DNA of 64,000 nucleotides from Undaria pinnatifida (taxonomy: Eukaryota; Sar; Phaeophyceae; Laminariales; Alariaceae): NCBI GenBank assembly GCA_012845835.1, contig JABAKD010000007.1, forward strand, positions 7,108,222-7,172,221. Reading direction: 5' to 3'. This document shows positions 9,701 through 19,690 of the stretch, in pieces. Numbering within the stretch: position 1 is the first letter of the stretch; every line of letters starts with the position of its first letter. A program made the translations under genes and the position numbers. The notes below the pieces were generated by a model, which had not been told where the DNA came from, did not search any database, and worked only from the letters and a program-made list of their open reading frames with translations.

Positions 9701-11540
9701 GCAAAACCGAATTGAAATTGAGACGCCGACAAGAACTGCGAGCTTTTCGATGTTGATGATGACGCGTGCTACGATACAGGTATACCAGGGGTACCTTTTT
9801 TTGGCGAAAATGTTTTCCGAGTGACAAGGCTCCTTAACCCAAAATCGTCGGGAAAAAAAACGTCATTTTTTTTTGCCTGATTCTCGTCGTGTACCTATAG
9901 TCCATGGGATTTTTTCATCCGGGATCATATCAGTTTTATTTTTTCTCCACATCGGTTTCTGGGACGGGGTGTCTTGAGCTCCCGAATTTGTAGGAACCTC
10001 GGGCAAAAAAGGGGTGCGCCTCTATCGTAGCGCGCGTCGTTTTACCGTAAAAGAGTTCGAAACGGGTGCTTATTTAATTGTTGTCCTGCCCCCCCCCCCC
10101 CCTCTCCCTCCCACATGTTTTTTTCTTTTCGATGGTCAGGTTCGGACACAGCTATACGACGAAGGCGTTAGACATGGCCAACACAATACGAGAGGTAGGG
10201 GAAGCTTTCACAGATGGTACAGATGGCCATGTAGATAACAATAGGTGGTAGATTTTCGGTTGTCGTGTGTAAGACCGTATCATACAGCTGCCGCTCGGCA
10301 CCGTGTGTGCCGGAGTAATTGTGTTATTGATCCCATCCGGCCAACGCGATCTATATCGTGAAAATAGTGTGAATCAGATAGATATACCCGGTATATAACA
10401 TATGCCCATCCTGAAATGTCTAGACACCAAACGGGGATCTCAGCTATACGAGGTATGGATCTTTGTCGGCACGGGTACCTGTCGGGCGAACCCTTCCCCA
10501 TCCCCCCTCCCCAATCTTCCCCCCCCCCCCCCACCCCCCCCGTCCCCCTTGGGGTTAGCGTGAGGGTTACGGTTGGGGTTAGGGTAAGGGTTAGGATAAG
10601 GGTTAGGGTTGGGGTTATTATGCAGGCTACACCACGAATTCTTTCGAGGTGTCGGGGGAGGTTTCTTCCCCGACACCTTTCCCTTGCGTTTAAAGCAATT
10701 TTGGAATCGATGGCCTGGCTTTTTGCAGTGTGAACAGGTCACTTCTGCTGAGGGTGTTGACGTGACTACCATAGCAGATTCACGCCCCTTCGCTTTTCGC
10801 AAAGGCCCGTTTCGCATAGCTCTATTCCCGTACATATTACGCATTGCTATCACAGCTCGGTCGAGTGTGAAGTCATCATCTGCTTCGGCGCTATATTTTA
10901 TTTGCTGTTCCAAGAGGGGTTGGGGTTAGAGTTAGGGTTGGGGTTCGGGTTCGGGTTACGGTTACGGTTACGGTTACGGTTACGGTTACGGTTACGGTTA
11001 CGGTCGGGGTTAGGGTTAGAGTTACGGTTGGGGTCAGGGTTCGGGTTAGGGTTGCGGTTGGGGTTAGGGTTAGGGTTGGGGTGGGTCGACGCCCTCTCGC
11101 GATTATTGACAAAAACAAGCACAAAAACACGAAAAAACAGCTTAAAAACCTGTATAAAGTGAAGTATATTTGGTACTGTATCTGGTACGATTTGTGGGAC
11201 AAAGCCGGTGAAGGCGCCTCCTATCTTACGCCGGACTCGCGTCTAGATTTGTAAAACCAACCCCGAACCGCGACGAATACCACCGCCCCCCCCCCCCCCC
11301 CCCGTCTATCTTTGTTTTGTCAAAAGTTGACCCCGAAACATTTTTTTTTTTCTTTCTTTGATTTTCTTTCGTCCGACGTTTTGGTGGTGCTATCAACAGG
11401 CGATGCAGGGCTTGAGCCCGCTAGAGTTTGAAGGTGTCCTGCACCCCGTGTTCGAGGAGGACGAGCTTAAGTTGATTTTGGTGGGGGGTACCTTGGGGGC
11501 CGCGGTTGGCGTTTTCCAGCTCTTGGTTTTGTTTGGTTGA
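528..11540 (+). CDS. DUF445-family membrane protein, seven exons, 5' partial
   Basis: Exons read as 528-749, 990-1130, 2918-2971, 7235-7354, 8705-8892, 10140-10194 and 11400-11540; they join in frame to 306 aa plus stop. Family marks: a hydrophobic segment at about residues 88-121 running into GYLTNYLALKMIFRP, which matches the DUF445 (YheB-like) signature G-x-x-T-N-x-x-A-x-K-M-x-F-x-P; then LQGLFLKRQKEVS, the usual 'QGxxPKRQ.E' block; a helical middle; and the C-terminal membrane segment LILVGGTLGAAVGVFQLLVL. The family is widespread in bacteria and plastid-bearing eukaryotes and lacks a firm molecular function; two terminal membrane anchors with a long soluble helical part are typical. Every junction keeps phase (0,0,0,0,2,0) and has GT/AG borders. 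Bacterial relatives are longer at the N-terminus, so earlier exons probably lie before the window. An in-frame ATG at 447 would add 27 hydrophobic residues but seems to be intron. Confidence 0.82.
990..1130 (+). CDS. DUF445 gene, exon 2 (membrane segment)
   Basis: 47 codons, phase 0 at both ends, acceptor ...catcatag and donor TTTGTG|gtgaga. It begins VFMEVGAKELTFIERSG and contains the strongly hydrophobic first membrane helix with FGCLQTCLWYFYQ and VLPVGGFV. Confidence 0.8.
1167..1256 (+). pseudogene. Degenerate copy of exon 2 inside intron 2
   Basis: The 3' half of exon 2 (cagacgtgcc... to the donor) recurs 120 bases downstream with substitutions and an extra base that breaks the frame. 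The donor is changed from gtgag to gcgag. It looks like a dead tandem exon duplication. Confidence 0.75.
1846..1900 (+). repeat. GGGTT-type degenerate repeat
   Basis: Repeated GGGTT and GGGTTGGACC units lie in intron 2. They resemble variant telomere-like motifs but are short and irregular. Confidence 0.6.
2918..2971 (+). CDS. DUF445 gene, exon 3 (signature exon)
   Basis: 18 codons, V-GYLTNYLALKMIFRPVN, bounded by tgttcag| and AAC|gtgagt, phase 0. This is the diagnostic DUF445 motif and joins directly to exon 2 (GGFV|VGYLTNY) and exon 4 (RPVN|ERVVCGLKLQG). Confidence 0.88.
3968..4760. repeat. Two to three tandem copies of a ~250-400-bp unit
   Basis: The landmarks cagctcagctcagctc..ctata..cagcagcgc, runs of gccgtgcggtgc and ccgaggtacacc recur near 3970, 4205 and 4608 in the same order, with insertions between them. 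The unit is rich in short GTGCC/GCGGT steps and carries the hairpin at 4491-4538. Confidence 0.65.
4491..4538. repeat. 23-bp near-perfect inverted repeat (hairpin)
   Basis: The left arm 4491-4513 begins tgtggaagtt and the right arm 4516-4538 ends aacttccaca; they pair with two mismatches around a 2-bp spacer. Each arm also contains the sub-palindrome ggaagcttcc. It could form a cruciform in DNA or a stable hairpin in the pre-mRNA of intron 3. Confidence 0.85.
5731..5993. repeat. (TACCC)n pentanucleotide array, first copy
   Basis: A 5-bp TACCC unit is repeated with scattered variants (TACTC, TACGC, CACCC) inside intron 3. Because 15 bases make one five-codon cycle, it yields a false open frame of Y-P-T-L-P repeats. 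Confidence 0.92.
6767..7136. repeat. (TACCC)n pentanucleotide array, second copy
   Basis: A longer, more regular TACCC array than the one at 5731-5993, ending about 100 bases before the exon 4 acceptor. The 178-codon open frame over it is a repeat artefact. Confidence 0.92.
7235..7354 (+). CDS. DUF445 gene, exon 4
   Basis: 40 codons from acceptor ..gtaccttag to donor GAG|gtgggt, phase 0. It reads ERVVCGLKLQGLFLKRQKEV then EITAKEILTSHAMWE. The QGLFLKRQ block is the second family landmark and follows RPVN directly, as in other DUF445 proteins. Confidence 0.85.
8240..8345 (+). pseudogene. Degenerate copy of exon 5, first
   Basis: Sequence like ...cacgcaccgcttcgccgacct... matches the first half of exon 5 (CVKHTHRFVDLMAGS region), up to the 'ggtgcagcatat' landmark, with a frame shift in the middle. 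No intact acceptor was found. It is an exon-derived relic in intron 4. Confidence 0.7.
8467..8572 (+). pseudogene. Degenerate copy of exon 5, second
   Basis: This copy still reads FNAMRVKSWLRSLDLMARSL in one frame, parallel to FNKMCVKHTHRFVDLMAGSL of exon 5, then runs to a stop. Protein-level likeness is kept while DNA is diverged, so it may have been under selection for a time before decay. Confidence 0.7.
8705..8892 (+). CDS. DUF445 gene, exon 5
   Basis: 62 codons plus 2 bases, acceptor gagcgcag|, donor ATTAG|gtgagt (phase 2). It encodes a charged helical region: AILEGPRRENFNKM, then THRFVDLMAGSLRPLVQHMM, then KDDIAKQMIENLPMAIR. Confidence 0.85.
9100..9690 (+). repeat. G-rich low-complexity stretch of intron 5
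   Basis: Long runs of G with GGTGGGG and GGGAGTGGGG steps; no exon recognised apart from the relic at 9310-9378. It could form G-quadruplexes on the transcribed RNA. Confidence 0.6.
9310..9378 (+). pseudogene. Copy of the 3' end of exon 5 with its donor
   Basis: The stretch gcctgcgaagcagacg to gcgattaggtgagg copies the last ~45 bases of exon 5 and its donor site. Neighbouring intron sequence is copied as well (8960-9010 resembles 9625-9665), so intron 5 contains small segmental duplications. Confidence 0.7.
10140..10194 (+). CDS. DUF445 gene, exon 6
   Basis: 55 bases: one base completes the Arg codon from exon 5, then FGHSYTTKALDMANTIRE, donor GAG|gtaggg. Acceptor cgatggtcag|. The phases (2 in, 0 out) fit both neighbours exactly, which is strong support for so small an exon. 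Confidence 0.82.
10552..10617 (+). repeat. Telomere-like GGGTTA/GGGTTAC repeats, left of gag fragment
   Basis: Degenerate GGGTTAGGG-type units directly abut a copia-like gag fragment. TTAGGG-type repeats far from a chromosome end are interstitial telomeric sequence. Confidence 0.8.
10618..10917 (-). mobile_element. Ty1/copia-type gag fragment with zinc knuckle
   Basis: The minus strand keeps an open frame beginning MEQQIKYSAEADDDFTLDRA and carrying CSHCKKPGHRFQNC, a C-x2-C-x4-H-x4-C zinc knuckle of retroviral-type gag, followed by a Lys-rich tail (FKRKGKVSGKK) and CSLHNN. This is the nucleocapsid part of a copia-like gag polyprotein. No protease, integrase, RT or LTR is near. Both ends stop at telomere-like GGGTTA repeats and the whole lies in intron 6 of the DUF445 gene. 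The frame is intact but only a piece remains. Confidence 0.82.
10918..11087 (+). repeat. Telomere-like repeats with a (GGTTAC)n core
   Basis: GGGTTAGGG and GGGTTCGGG units surround about nine consecutive GGTTAC hexamers (about 10955-11003). All are one-base variants of the TTAGGG hexamer. They sit directly right of the gag fragment. Confidence 0.85.
11400..11540 (+). CDS. DUF445 gene, last exon
   Basis: 46 codons plus TGA, acceptor ctatcaacag|. It begins AMQGLSPLEFEGVLHPVFEE and ends with the membrane helix LILVGGTLGAAVGVFQLLVL followed by FG and the stop. The terminal hydrophobic Gly-rich helix after 'DELK' is a family hallmark. Confidence 0.88.
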   Translation, partial: AMQGLSPLEFEGVLHPVFEEDELKLILVGGTLGAAVGVFQLLVLFG

Positions 11541-11606
11541 CTTCGCCGGGGTCAGGGGCTAGGGACGGCGTTTGTTGTTTTTTGAGCTGTTGGTTTTGTT
11601 CGGATG
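11541..11606 (+). pseudogene. Tandem partial copy of the end of the last exon
   Basis: Directly after the stop codon, ~65 bases ending in a gctgttggttttgtt-like stretch copy the last ~60 bases of the exon with many changes and an in-frame TGA. It is a further self-duplication of exon sequence in this gene. Confidence 0.55.
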
Positions 11607-12640
11607 ATTTTTCGATTGCGTTTTGTCGTTTTTACTGCTGTTGTCTCTGCATTCCCACTCCAATTATAATCAGTATGCCCCTTATAAAGGTCGCTGCTGT
11701 TCTTAGACGGGCTGGGGGTTGCGTTAGGGGTGATGGAGGTGTTAGTTTTTTGTTTTAATGGTGTTCGATTCGATTTGTAGCGCGTGGCGGTTGTGCGTTT
11801 TCCATACTTTTTGTTGGTTGGGTTAGGGTGATATCCGAATTTGTTTTCATTTTTCTTTTTTGTGTTTGGTCGGTTATTTGTGGGTTTCCGTTTTTATCCG
11901 TTTTGTTCGGACGGGAATTCGACCAATCTAACGGCGATGGTGGGGTTTAGTGAGTTGGTGGTGCGATCGGGTGTTGTTGGGCACTGCGGTTAGGGGCTGA
12001 GGGTGGGGTTTCCAGTTCCGAATGTTGTGTTTTGGGGCCATTGGACTGGGGTTTTAGCCGTTTAACTGCCGGAGAGAAAAATTACACACAATTTCGAAAT
12101 ATTTTGTCGCGAAGGCGACGGTGCGGCTCCAGAGGGATTATAGGGGCTTGCAGGGGCTGGGGCTGGGGTCTTCCATGCTTTTTTGTTTTTTCCCGGATTG
12201 TATCATAGGTACGGAGAGTGATTGTTGCCATACCAGCGCGGGACGGGAGGGTGGGCGGAGGGGGGGCGGGGGAGGGAGGGGAGAAGGTACAGGAGGAGGG
12301 ATTGAAAGGGAGTAGGAGCAGAGTGAGGGAAGAGAGCGGGTTAGGGGGCAGATGTGGCACACCTTGCCGTTCCGTATACTAGGCAAATTAACTTGAGCGA
12401 GCTTGCGTTTGTTCCGATGAGTCATATCTGGTACGAGTCATTCATTACACGCTAGGGATCGATGAAAAATCGACGGGCAGTGGGATTGCTGAACCCTTTG
12501 CGCGATAAAAATTGAAGGCAAGAATCGGGAGGGGGAAGGGACGACACCTTTGACCACGGCCTGTCCAGAAGCTGGAAAGTAGAAGTGTGAAAAAAAAAGG
12601 GATGCAGGAGAAGGTTCAAAATGAAGAAAATTGATTACCC
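11607..12640. other. Intergenic, no gene recognised
   Basis: GT-rich sequence followed by a short GA/GGAGGG-rich part (about 12240-12330). I see no exon with family likeness. Confidence 0.5.
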
Positions 12641-12644
12641 AGCG

Positions 12645-13885
12645 TACAGCCGCCCCCCACAGACAACCCATGAGTTGCCCGTGGACTGCTCGTAGGTTGG
12701 CAAACGGATTGATTGCCAGTGCGTGTAATGAGTTGTCCACGAGTTGCCCGCGGGTGGCCCATGGGTCGCCCACCCATTCCAAAAAAAAAAAATGTTCTTG
12801 TAGTCTATATAAATCTGAAACAACGAACGGTGGGTGTGTCACACAGCTTGCAATGACGAGTAATGACTCTAAATTTGTCGAACTCACAGGTGGCGTTTTT
12901 TTTAATTAATAATAATGTTGTGAGACGGTCTGCCTCCAGGAGCCTGGATGATCTTGAAGGATTATAGTGATAAGGAGGCGGTACAATCTAGGGAATAGGG
13001 ACTGGTATCCACAATTTTGTTAATAAATGAACAAGCCACAGCTTGCAAAGTTGATTTTCAACCATTCGATCGGTCGTACTCACAACTGATGTATGTCATT
13101 TTTCTTTTTACAAAAAACAAGCCACAGCTGTGAGAGTTCGATCAATTTAAAGGTCGATACTCATCTTTGCAAGCTGCGGTGGTACTCCGACTCCGCGATG
13201 TTTGTACCATTTGAAGATGCACGAATTCCCTTGGTTGTGTGTCAAGAAGGCGATTTCGGTCCATAATAATCATTCCGCGCACCGTTTATCATTTGACTCG
13301 TATGGAGAGGGTACGGAAGCTGAAAATATTATTCCCAACCTGGTATCTCGTGCAGTGAAACTCACCCCACGTGACCCGCATGTGGAACTTATTGCTCACG
13401 GGTTGCCCATGAGTCACCCATGAGTCACCCATGAGTACCCAGATGGATTTGTCAAGAGTCGCCTATGGGTAGGGATCACCAATGGGTTGCCCATGGATTG
13501 CCCATTGATTGCCCATGGGATGCGCCTGGGGCATAGACTACCCATGGGTGGTTCGAGGGTTGCCCGTCGTGAAACGCCATGGGTTGTCGATGGAATCCAC
13601 CCACAAGGTAGTCATGGATTCCGCCAACAAGGTGCCCCCGGCTTGCCCATGGTTTAGCCATGGGTTAACAATGGGTCGCCTTTGGGTTGCCCATGGGTTG
13701 CCCATGGGTGTGAAAGAGGATGATGAGTTGCCCATGGCAACCGACCGCCAGGCGAACCATGGGTTGTCCATGGGTGGCCTATAGATTGCCCGTTGGTTTC
13801 CCAGGGATTGCCCACATGGGCCGTCCGCGGGTTTCCCCGGGTCGCCCACGGGTTGCTCGTGCGTTTTCCGCGGGTTCCATGGACA
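12645..13885. repeat. CCCATGGGTTG minisatellite region
   Basis: A degenerate ~10-bp unit around the NcoI-like palindrome CCATGG (gcccatgggtt, gcccatgagtt, gcccgtgggtt) is loosely arrayed at 12655-12775 and densely at 13385-13880. Open frames over it on both strands are compositional. A dispersed-repeat copy (13020-13200) lies between the two parts. Confidence 0.8.
13020..13205 (-). repeat. Dispersed short repeat R1, diverged copies
   Basis: Two successive diverged copies carry the landmarks acagctgtgag, tcgatactcatctttgc and aagctgcggtggtactccgac, matching the reverse complement of the better-preserved R1 copies at 31.5, 32.2 and 61.0 kb. Confidence 0.6.
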
Positions 13886-15904
13886 ACTCATACGCAGCAA
13901 CCCACAATATCGTGCCAACAATGCAGCCTGCTGCCAAAATTGCGTAAAACATTACCAGGTATTTTATAGCTAATTTTCAAGGACGTCAGCCGTGAGTTTG
14001 ACGAATTTCAGGTCAATACTCATCTTTGCTGTATGTTGCCATTGGCCAACAACGTGAAAATCAGCAAGGCCGCCAATCTGGCTGCCAACCGAACCCGCGC
14101 TTTTTGTTCTATGTAGTCTAGAGGGGAAGTTGTTTTGTCTACCTGAAGATACTCGGTGACGGAGGGTTGGGTCTCAACAGGTCTCCATCACGTGGCCACG
14201 CCCAAGCTGCTTGTATTTTCTTTATGTGCGTGTGCGTGGTCTCCGCATTAAAATGTTCTTTCCAGCCATCGGCGTCCTGCGAGTCCAGCGTCCGCACTCA
14301 CTCACGATTCATATTTCCCATAATACTGCAGCAGGGGTATTTGGACAACGCATGAAATAAAACGCACTTAAATTAAAAAAAGCGGAACAAAAACAAACCA
14401 GCAATCCTGTTACAATTTAGTACTTGCAGGAGGGTTAGACTAAGAGAAGCTTTATTTATGGTCCCCCTGGGTGGCCCAACGATATTATTATTGTGTGTTC
14501 TGACCTCAGAAACAAGAACAACGACTGACCGCTCGGGCTGCTTCATGCTTTTTTGCTTGGACTTGCTGCTGCTTCGCTGCGGCAAACGATTACTACCCAC
14601 GCGAGGGGTGTGATCAACATGTAGTACGTACGTACAATAATAATAGTAGCGTTCGGCTCGGCAGAAAGAACGTCCGAGATCACCACCACCACCAACCACC
14701 ACCACCACCACCAACAACAACCACTCCTCCTCCTCCCGCTGCAAAGACCCCGTGTATCTATGCACGCGCTTATGGTTCGGTAGAATCGCCCACAACCCAC
14801 ACAACGCACACGAACACCGACACAACAAGAAAAAGCAAGAAAACGCAGCAAGAATGTACACCCGAGTAGACGGTGAAGTCGCGTTTTGTCCCGGTATTTT
14901 GTCGCGATCTCGTACTACTACCCATATCGATACTCTGCTGCTTCAAAAACCACAATGGGTCGTGTGGTTGTGTATACGCGCGAGTGTTTAACTTGCCGCA
15001 AGTTCCAATAAGAGTCCGCAGCGCATTTTTTTTGCATTTTTTGGGGGGGCAAGGAGCGAGGAGAGCACGCCACGCTCACTCCGGAACCCCTCTTTTGACA
15101 TTATTGTTGAATGTAGTTATTCCAGGTATCGTCCTGGGATCCTCCAGGTGTATGTCGGGCTGTACATTTGATCCTGCACTTTTTTTTCTGGGCGGGAAGT
15201 ACCATGGTCTCCTACCTAGGTACTTCTTTCTTCCCAATGATGGGATCGAGGCGCCGGCACAGGCAGGCGTGGACCCAACCCAACCCCTTCATCCAAACCC
15301 TGATCCAAAACCTGCACCCAAAAAGCCTACCGGAAACGAGCTATCATATGAACAAGCGTAGAACCGATACAGCCGTAGTATCCCCCCCCCCCCCGTGTCG
15401 AAAATCAACATCGACCCGGCGGGGTAATTGTCGTCGTCGATCGACAGGTAGGTGTTTCGTAATTATTTGATAGCTTGCTGGCTATAATATCTATCTCTTG
15501 CCGATGTACGGCAAGAAATCGTTATTGTTGCGGTGGATTCTCCGATCTTGGAGATTGCCAGCCGGGACCACCAGCATTCGTCTCCGCGTGCAGTGTCAGT
15601 GGTACACAGCAGATCTTTCTTTTGGCTGGGTGAATCTTGAGATGCAGATCTATGACCCACTACTACTAGTAAGTACTGTACTGCTGTATACAGTAGGTCG
15701 GGGGGGGGCATAACACAGGCCCTCTTGATCAACTAGACTACACAGTAAAAGTTGTCTCTTGACTGCTGTGCCTCGTGTGCTGCTGCTGTTGTTGTTCCCA
15801 CTTTGACTCACGCCACAAAGGCTATACCCGATTAAATGGCCACACGGCCTTTTGTTCCAAGCTATTAAAAGTAGTACTGTAACAGACGACTGCTACCCGA
15901 ATTG

Positions 15905-15975
15905 GTTGGGGTAGGCTGCTGCTGCTGCCGCGGCTGCTGCGGCTGCTGCTACTACCGCTGCTTCCGCTGAATATA
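15905..15975. repeat. CTG/GCC triplet repeat
   Basis: Imperfect GCTGCTGCT and GCGGCTGCT triplets; no supported coding context. Confidence 0.8.
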
Positions 15976-18900
15976 TGATAATATAGGATACTCCGCGTGT
16001 TCGTACCGCAGACGACAAAAATTAGCGGCACTCTCTGGAAGATCCACTCCATTGACGGTCGTCCTACCTCCGCCCTACACCAACAGCACCAGCAACGTCG
16101 GACCAGGTACTCTGGATCTGCGCGGGGAAAAGGTGCAGAAACATCATTCGTTGAATCGACCTTCGCCCTGGAGCAAAAAATGCAGTACCGCTGGTGCTGT
16201 ATCACTCTATTGCAACCAATTGGCTGCAATTGATCGCCTTGCCAAAAGATACGTGCCCACCACAGGTCTCCGGACCACGTGTGGATGGTGGTGCCAGGTG
16301 CATAGTAAATCGATACAGTAGGGCAATGAATAAGCGCTACAATCCAGAAGATTCACTTCTTGTTTGTTGGGCAACCGTCCTCTATCACCCCCCCCTCCCC
16401 CCCGGCTCCTCGCACGCACCTCGGTGATGTCACCACCCACACTCCAGTGACTGTCCCCACTCCCCTGCATCACATCATCTTCAGCTCCCTACTGCGCTCG
16501 CTCGTGACAGAAGCAAGCGGAGGCGGTACCAACCCGAGAGGTAAGCGAGGCGGCACTCGGGATGTATGCGTAAACTTTCAACACTCTTCAGCAGCATGTA
16601 CCAGTACAGTGTACCGTACCTGTGCGCTACCCCTGATATTTTATCACACTACAGCAGTAGCAGTAGCAGTAGCAGCTAGCCTAGTCCCACACGAGATTCC
16701 AAGCTCACTTTTTTCTGGAACACAGGATGGTTGAGCGAAAAACCCCTGAACGAAGCGTGCATGGATATCTCGACTGGTTATTTTTTCCGAAGCAACTGCC
16801 GCGTGCGCCTCTCTCTCTCTCGTTGTTGTGGAGAAGGTGGTCGTCGGAAATCCATGCCGGAGGCACGCACGCCGCGTGGTTTACGGGGTGGTAGGCTGGG
16901 TAGGTGCAGCGACCCAAACTTTCAGCTGAAGAGCGATTATTCTCCTACGCAGCAGTACAGCAACAGTCATAATGCATTCACCGCTATGCATCATTCGTGT
17001 GCTGTTGGTTGTTTGGTGACGCAGTAGTCTTCGGACCATTCCTTTACGTAACTTGGACATCGTATTGCTTTCATTCAGATTGAACGAGCGTCCTGGCCTC
17101 CTTTTTGCACGCGACGCGAAAGCTGTGACAGGCCAGAAGGCGAAAGCTGTGACAGACTGGAGACAGCAAAAACCACGGACTTCATCCCCCCCCGAGCCCT
17201 TCTTGTCCTTAACCCCTTTACAACTGGAATACCGTTTTTGGGGACAAAATTCCTTGGATTTAGAATAGAGAGGGGTTCGGGGGCTCCAAAGGGGTTAAAG
17301 TCCCTGTGCACGTATTCCAAGTACTTGAAGGCGTAAGTATGATCTAATACAGGTCTGACTAAGTTGCCCACTTATAATAATATTCGAGAGTGCCCTGCCG
17401 CAGAGCAGTGCACCCAGCAGTACATCTGTTGTTGTAATAGTAATATTGTAAGTGCCCACCATCAACCCATTGAGATCCAGATGATGTGGTAGAGAGTAGT
17501 GCTTAGTCTACAGCAGTAGGGAAAAACGAACCGCTCGTGTTCTTATGGTTTACAAACATACTTCGAAGTAGTATGCAAAGACAAACCGATGAAAAATGAG
17601 GTCCGCTATGATATGAGCGATCCTGGGAACCAACTGCGTGTATCTGGAACCAATCGTGCATCTTCCTCGTTTTTCAGCACAACAAAAGTGCTCGGACCTA
17701 CTTGGCGTATCATACGATCCCCTGCCTCAGCAGCCGGGGTTGCCTTTACCTTCGCGGTAATCGTCACTCTCCCTCCTCTGAACTCTCAACGGGGCCAATC
17801 AGTTGCCCGCTCAGTAGCGCTCGTCTTCCCAAGCAATCCAGAATCCAGCCTATACCTACCTACCAGTATCTACGATGAATACTGGCGGGACGCCTGTAAC
17901 AGATCGAAAGATACAACATCACTCCTACACTAGAGAGGGCAGAGACAGCAGGTAGCACATAACGACCAGATACGTGCGACATCACACACACTGGCAGCAC
18001 GGTAAGCCCCACAGACAGCCTGCGCACAACAGGCGACGCACCCCAAGTCCGGCTTAACAACAGCCGCAACGCAGCACACCGCAGCACACACCACCACAAG
18101 AAAAACGCGCGTGCTGCAACGGAGACCGGAGACAGGTGTTTCAGAAAAAGGGTGTTGCGCACCAGCCAGGGTAGTTTTAGGGAAACCGCCTCTTGAAGGA
18201 AATTAGTTTCCGGAATAATCCTAAGAGTTCGGTACTTCTTGTGGTTCTTGGAGGGGCTGAGAACAACATTTCCTGCCAATATCGACACATCCACTAAAAT
18301 TCGAATTTCCCCGCGCTACTGGTGTAACATATATATGCAGGTATTACAAGAGAGGGGTCGCGACAGATCGTGTTACCGAAACAGCGTTGTAGCAGAACCC
18401 AATAAAGCTGGCGGGGCGGACACTTACTGACAAGCTAATTGCGGTGTAGCACTTGGTATCACCATGATGAGGACCTCGTTTTTTTCCTCGTGTTTTTTCC
18501 AGATGTGCACCATGTAGCCACCGCGATCGCTGTGTCCACGTCGCGAAGTTCAGCGGTGATGTGGTGCCTCACTGCTGTATGAGCGCCTCGGAAATTCCCA
18601 CAGAGTTCCTTGTGGTTCGTGCGGGCCTCTTTTCCTTTGGGAGAGCCGCCAAAATTCAGATTTCCCCCGAAATGAAGTCATCATACTGAAACCTTGTGGT
18701 TCTCGTGGTATTTTTTTTCGCGACGAGGGGATCTGTAGTGTAGCAGATATAGTTTAGAGCAGTGCAGACGCCGCAGCTGCAGTGGCAGCAGGAATAGAAG
18801 CAAAAGCGGGCCACGGGACCTTCAAACCCCTCCCCCCTCCGTGTGGCTTTCTTGGTGATGGTGATGAGCGTTTCTATTTTGTTCCATCAATAGACTGATG

Positions 18901-19611
18901 GTATAACTGCGCTGAATGTCAATACATTATTTACGTGTCTGTTGGTGCGGCGGCTGCAGCAGCAGCGCAGCAGCAGCGGTTCTGGTGGTCCCGGCAAGTA
19001 GCGCGCTGCCGGCCCCATCACAACAACAACCTCAAAAGTGAACTATAGGAAACTTAACGTAAAAAGCACCGGGAAATAAATATTGAACGTTTACCGCAGC
19101 AGCTGTTACCGTGATGCTGTTACCGTGATGCTGTGTGCGTTTTGCGCCTGGTGGTGTCAGGCGCATCCTTCATCTCCCAAGTAAAAATCCAGCCTTGGTT
19201 TTTCTCAAGAGGGTCGGCCGCTGGTGGTCCTGGACCTTAGGTGTTGTTATCGCTTACTCTTGCCAGCATTCTTTCTTTGTCCTTGCTCGTACGCTAGAGC
19301 TATTAATAACCAATACCCCTTCCCCCTAGGAAATTGAGCGCCCAAATGTTGGAGGTGTTCGAAGTAGGAACGGTGGTTCTTTTCGAAAGCGATGGGTGGT
19401 GAAAGGTCAAGTGACTACTGGTTGGCAACCAACCAGAAAGTACCCCCGCCCCCCCCCCACCCTCCCCCACCCCCCGCCGCGAAACCCGAAATCCGTGAGT
19501 GCATCAAGACCACCTGCTGCGAACTTCCCACACTTGGCGTCCTGTAGACGCCGTGGCTCCGAGCCATGATGCACACTGCACACAATTCATGCCCAATTTT
19601 TTAATACGTTA

Positions 19612-19690
19612 GCTGTGAATTCGATCAATTTAAGGGCCGACACTCGTCTTTGCAAGCTGCGTGTGATACTCCGGTCGCGCGTTCTTATTC
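19612..19690 (-). repeat. Dispersed short repeat R1, diverged copy
   Basis: Contains agctgtgaattcgatcaat, cactcgtctttgcaagctgc and gatactccggtcgcgcg, colinear with other R1 copies. Confidence 0.65.

Noticed and set aside
10891-11202. Frames rich in N-P or L-T repeats
   Set aside because: Translation of the GGGTTA/GGTTAC repeats on either strand.
17860-18294. 144-codon minus-strand frame with hydrophobic stretches
   Set aside because: No family likeness, no clear splice sites, and much of it overlies simple CA/GCA-rich sequence.
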